NCBI RefSeq assembly: GCF_003318255.1
Contig: NZ_QOCF01000035.1
Location: 1 to 64,000 of the forward strand
DNA: 64,000 nt
Reading direction: 5' to 3'
Source of the DNA: Ruegeria sp. A3M17
GTDB lineage: Bacteria > Pseudomonadota > Alphaproteobacteria > Rhodobacterales > Rhodobacteraceae
Shown here: one piece after another, positions 62,801 to 64,000 of the stretch
Position numbering within the stretch: the first letter of the stretch is position 1
How the letters are laid out: the number at the start of each line of letters is the position of its first letter
The notes under the pieces: generated by a model
The model's database searches: none
Seen by the model: only the letters and a program-made list of their open reading frames with translations
Told to the model about the DNA's origin: nothing
Program-made: the position numbers and the translations under genes

Positions 62801-63967
62801 ATGCCCGTCATTACCAATATCGACGATCTGAAACGTATCTACGAACGCCGCGTGCCGCGCATGTTTTTCGACTATGCCGAAAGTGGCAGCTGGACCGAAC
62901 AGACCTTCCGCGACAACAGCTCGGATTTCGAAGATATCAGGCTGCGCCAGCGGGTCGCCGTGGACATGGACGGGCGCTCGACCGCATCGCAGATGATCGG
63001 GCAGGATGTTGCGATGCCGGTGGCTCTGGCCCCTGTTGGCCTGACAGGCATGCAGCACGCGGACGGTGAGATGAAGGCCGCAAAGGCTGCCGAGGAATTC
63101 GGCGTGCCCTTCACCCTGTCGACCATGTCGATCAACTCGATCGAGGATGTTGCAGGGCATACAAGCAAACCCTTTTGGTTTCAGCTTTATGCCATGAAGG
63201 ATCAGGACTACGTCGGCCGCCTGATCCAGCGCGCCAAGGATGCCAAATGTTCCGCATTGGTGATCACCCTAGATCTGCAAATTCTGGGGCAGCGCCACAA
63301 AGACTTGAAAAATGGCTTGTCCGCGCCGCCGAAACTGACCGCCAAGACAATAGCAAACCTCATGACCAAATGGGCTTGGGGGATAGAAATGCTGGGCGCA
63401 CATCGGCGCGAATTTGGCAATATCGTTGGCCATGCCGAGGGCGTCTCTGACGCCTCATCGCTGGGCGCGTGGACGGCCGAGCAATTCGACCCCAGCCTTG
63501 ATTGGAAAAAGGTCGAAAAGCTGATGGAACAATGGGGCGGCAAGGTGATCCTGAAAGGCATTCTGGATGCCGAAGACGCCAGGATGGCAGCTAAACTGGG
63601 TGCCGATGCCATCGTTGTTTCAAACCACGGCGGGCGACAGTTGGATGGAGCGCTCAGTTCGATCCGCGTTTTGCCTGAAATCATGGACGCCGTTGGTGAT
63701 GACGTCGAAGTCCATCTGGACAGCGGCATCCGATCCGGGCAGGACGTTCTCAAAGCGCTGGCACTTGGGGCCAAGGGTACTTACATCGGTCGCGCTTTTG
63801 TCTATGGGCTGGGTGCGATGGGCCAACAAGGTGTCTCGACTGCGCTGGATATTATCCACAAAGAGCTGGACACCACGATGGCCCTGTGTGGCGAGCGGGA
63901 TGTGAGCAGTCTGGGTCGTCACAACCTACTGATCCCCGAAGGTTTCGGCGGCCGATGGCAAGCCTGA
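62801..63967 (+). CDS. lldD: FMN-dependent L-lactate dehydrogenase-like alpha-hydroxyacid dehydrogenase
   Basis: A 388-aa flavoprotein of the LldD/glycolate oxidase family. It has the N-terminal R-M-F-F-D-Y-A-E-S-G-S segment, an FMN-binding Q-L-Y-A-M, and the catalytic His in S-N-H-G-G-R-Q-L-D-G near residue 270. It oxidises L-lactate (or a related 2-hydroxyacid) in the membrane or cytosol. The family cannot be split into lactate, glycolate and mandelate forms with certainty here. It follows trpA after the terminator and so has its own promoter. Confidence 0.9.
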   Translation: MPVITNIDDLKRIYERRVPRMFFDYAESGSWTEQTFRDNSSDFEDIRLRQRVAVDMDGRSTASQMIGQDVAMPVALAPVGLTGMQHADGEMKAAKAAEEFGVPFTLSTMSINSIEDVAGHTSKPFWFQLYAMKDQDYVGRLIQRAKDAKCSALVITLDLQILGQRHKDLKNGLSAPPKLTAKTIANLMTKWAWGIEMLGAHRREFGNIVGHAEGVSDASSLGAWTAEQFDPSLDWKKVEKLMEQWGGKVILKGILDAEDARMAAKLGADAIVVSNHGGRQLDGALSSIRVLPEIMDAVGDDVEVHLDSGIRSGQDVLKALALGAKGTYIGRAFVYGLGAMGQQGVSTALDIIHKELDTTMALCGERDVSSLGRHNLLIPEGFGGRWQA

Positions 63968-64000
63968 TCTCGCAAAACCTTCCAGCAAACCATGTTAAAG

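Overview
The window is a stretch of ordinary chromosome from an alphaproteobacterium, most likely a marine Roseobacter-clade member of the Rhodobacterales. Pointers are the high GC content, the gene order ybgC-tolQRAB-pal-cpoB-tilS-ftsH, a DUF1127 gene followed by an anti-Shine-Dalgarno hairpin, a phosphatidylcholine synthase, a NAD-linked molybdenum formate dehydrogenase and a PuuD-type urate hydroxylase. I see no rRNA, tRNA, CRISPR array, transposase, integron or prophage. About 58 protein genes fill nearly all the sequence. Many neighbours overlap by 4 bp, and several genes start with TTG or GTG. The genus is my inference; no marker gene here fixes it.

Layout. 0.2-9.6 kb (minus): a MOSC protein, then ftsH-tilS-cpoB-pal-tolBARQ-ybgC, covering envelope constriction, membrane proteolysis and tRNA lysidine. 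9.8-14.4 kb: a SulP anion transporter (plus), an unrecognised 207-residue protein and ruvCAB (Holliday junction resolution). 14.7-15.1 kb: a small DUF1127 gene with a candidate sRNA in its 3' region. 15.1-20 kb (minus): a small membrane protein, prmA, an MFS carrier and priA. 20-24.3 kb: transaldolase-like aldolase, DUF484-xerC, pcs (plus), then a GreA-like factor and ogt (minus). 24.4-33.3 kb (minus): ileS, a giant DUF2339 membrane protein and a ycjX-GNAT-ycjF operon. 33.3-38.9 kb: truA, a DUF1007/NicO metal-transport pair, a thioesterase with an acyl-CoA dehydrogenase, and a glyoxylate reductase.

39.4-46.5 kb holds a purine-degradation island. PuuD oxidises urate, UraH and the UraD half of a PuuE-UraD fusion turn the product into allantoin, the PuuE half opens allantoin to allantoate, and AllE and AllA finish with (S)-ureidoglycolate and glyoxylate plus urea. 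The allantoate amidohydrolase step is missing here. A LysR regulator is divergent from puuD, with a textbook T-N11-A dyad between them. A divergent GAPDH paralogue and a small secreted protein sit inside the island, and a GhrA-type glyoxylate reductase lies just outside it.

46.6-52.5 kb: tamA-tamB, for outer-membrane protein and lipid assembly. 52.5-53.9 kb: a thioesterase and a cyclase-family hydrolase. 54-59.4 kb: a compact formate dehydrogenase operon with a fused FdsG-FdsB diaphorase subunit, fdhA and a LysR regulator. 59.5-64 kb: a small AT-richer membrane protein, ychF, a PagL-like lipid A deacylase, trpA and an LldD-type FMN dehydrogenase.

I found no obviously new multi-gene system. 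The items most worth a second look are the DUF1127-linked RNA, the divergent GAPDH behind a 16-bp palindrome, the GNAT gene nested between ycjX and ycjF, and the operator-like dyads near the two LysR genes.
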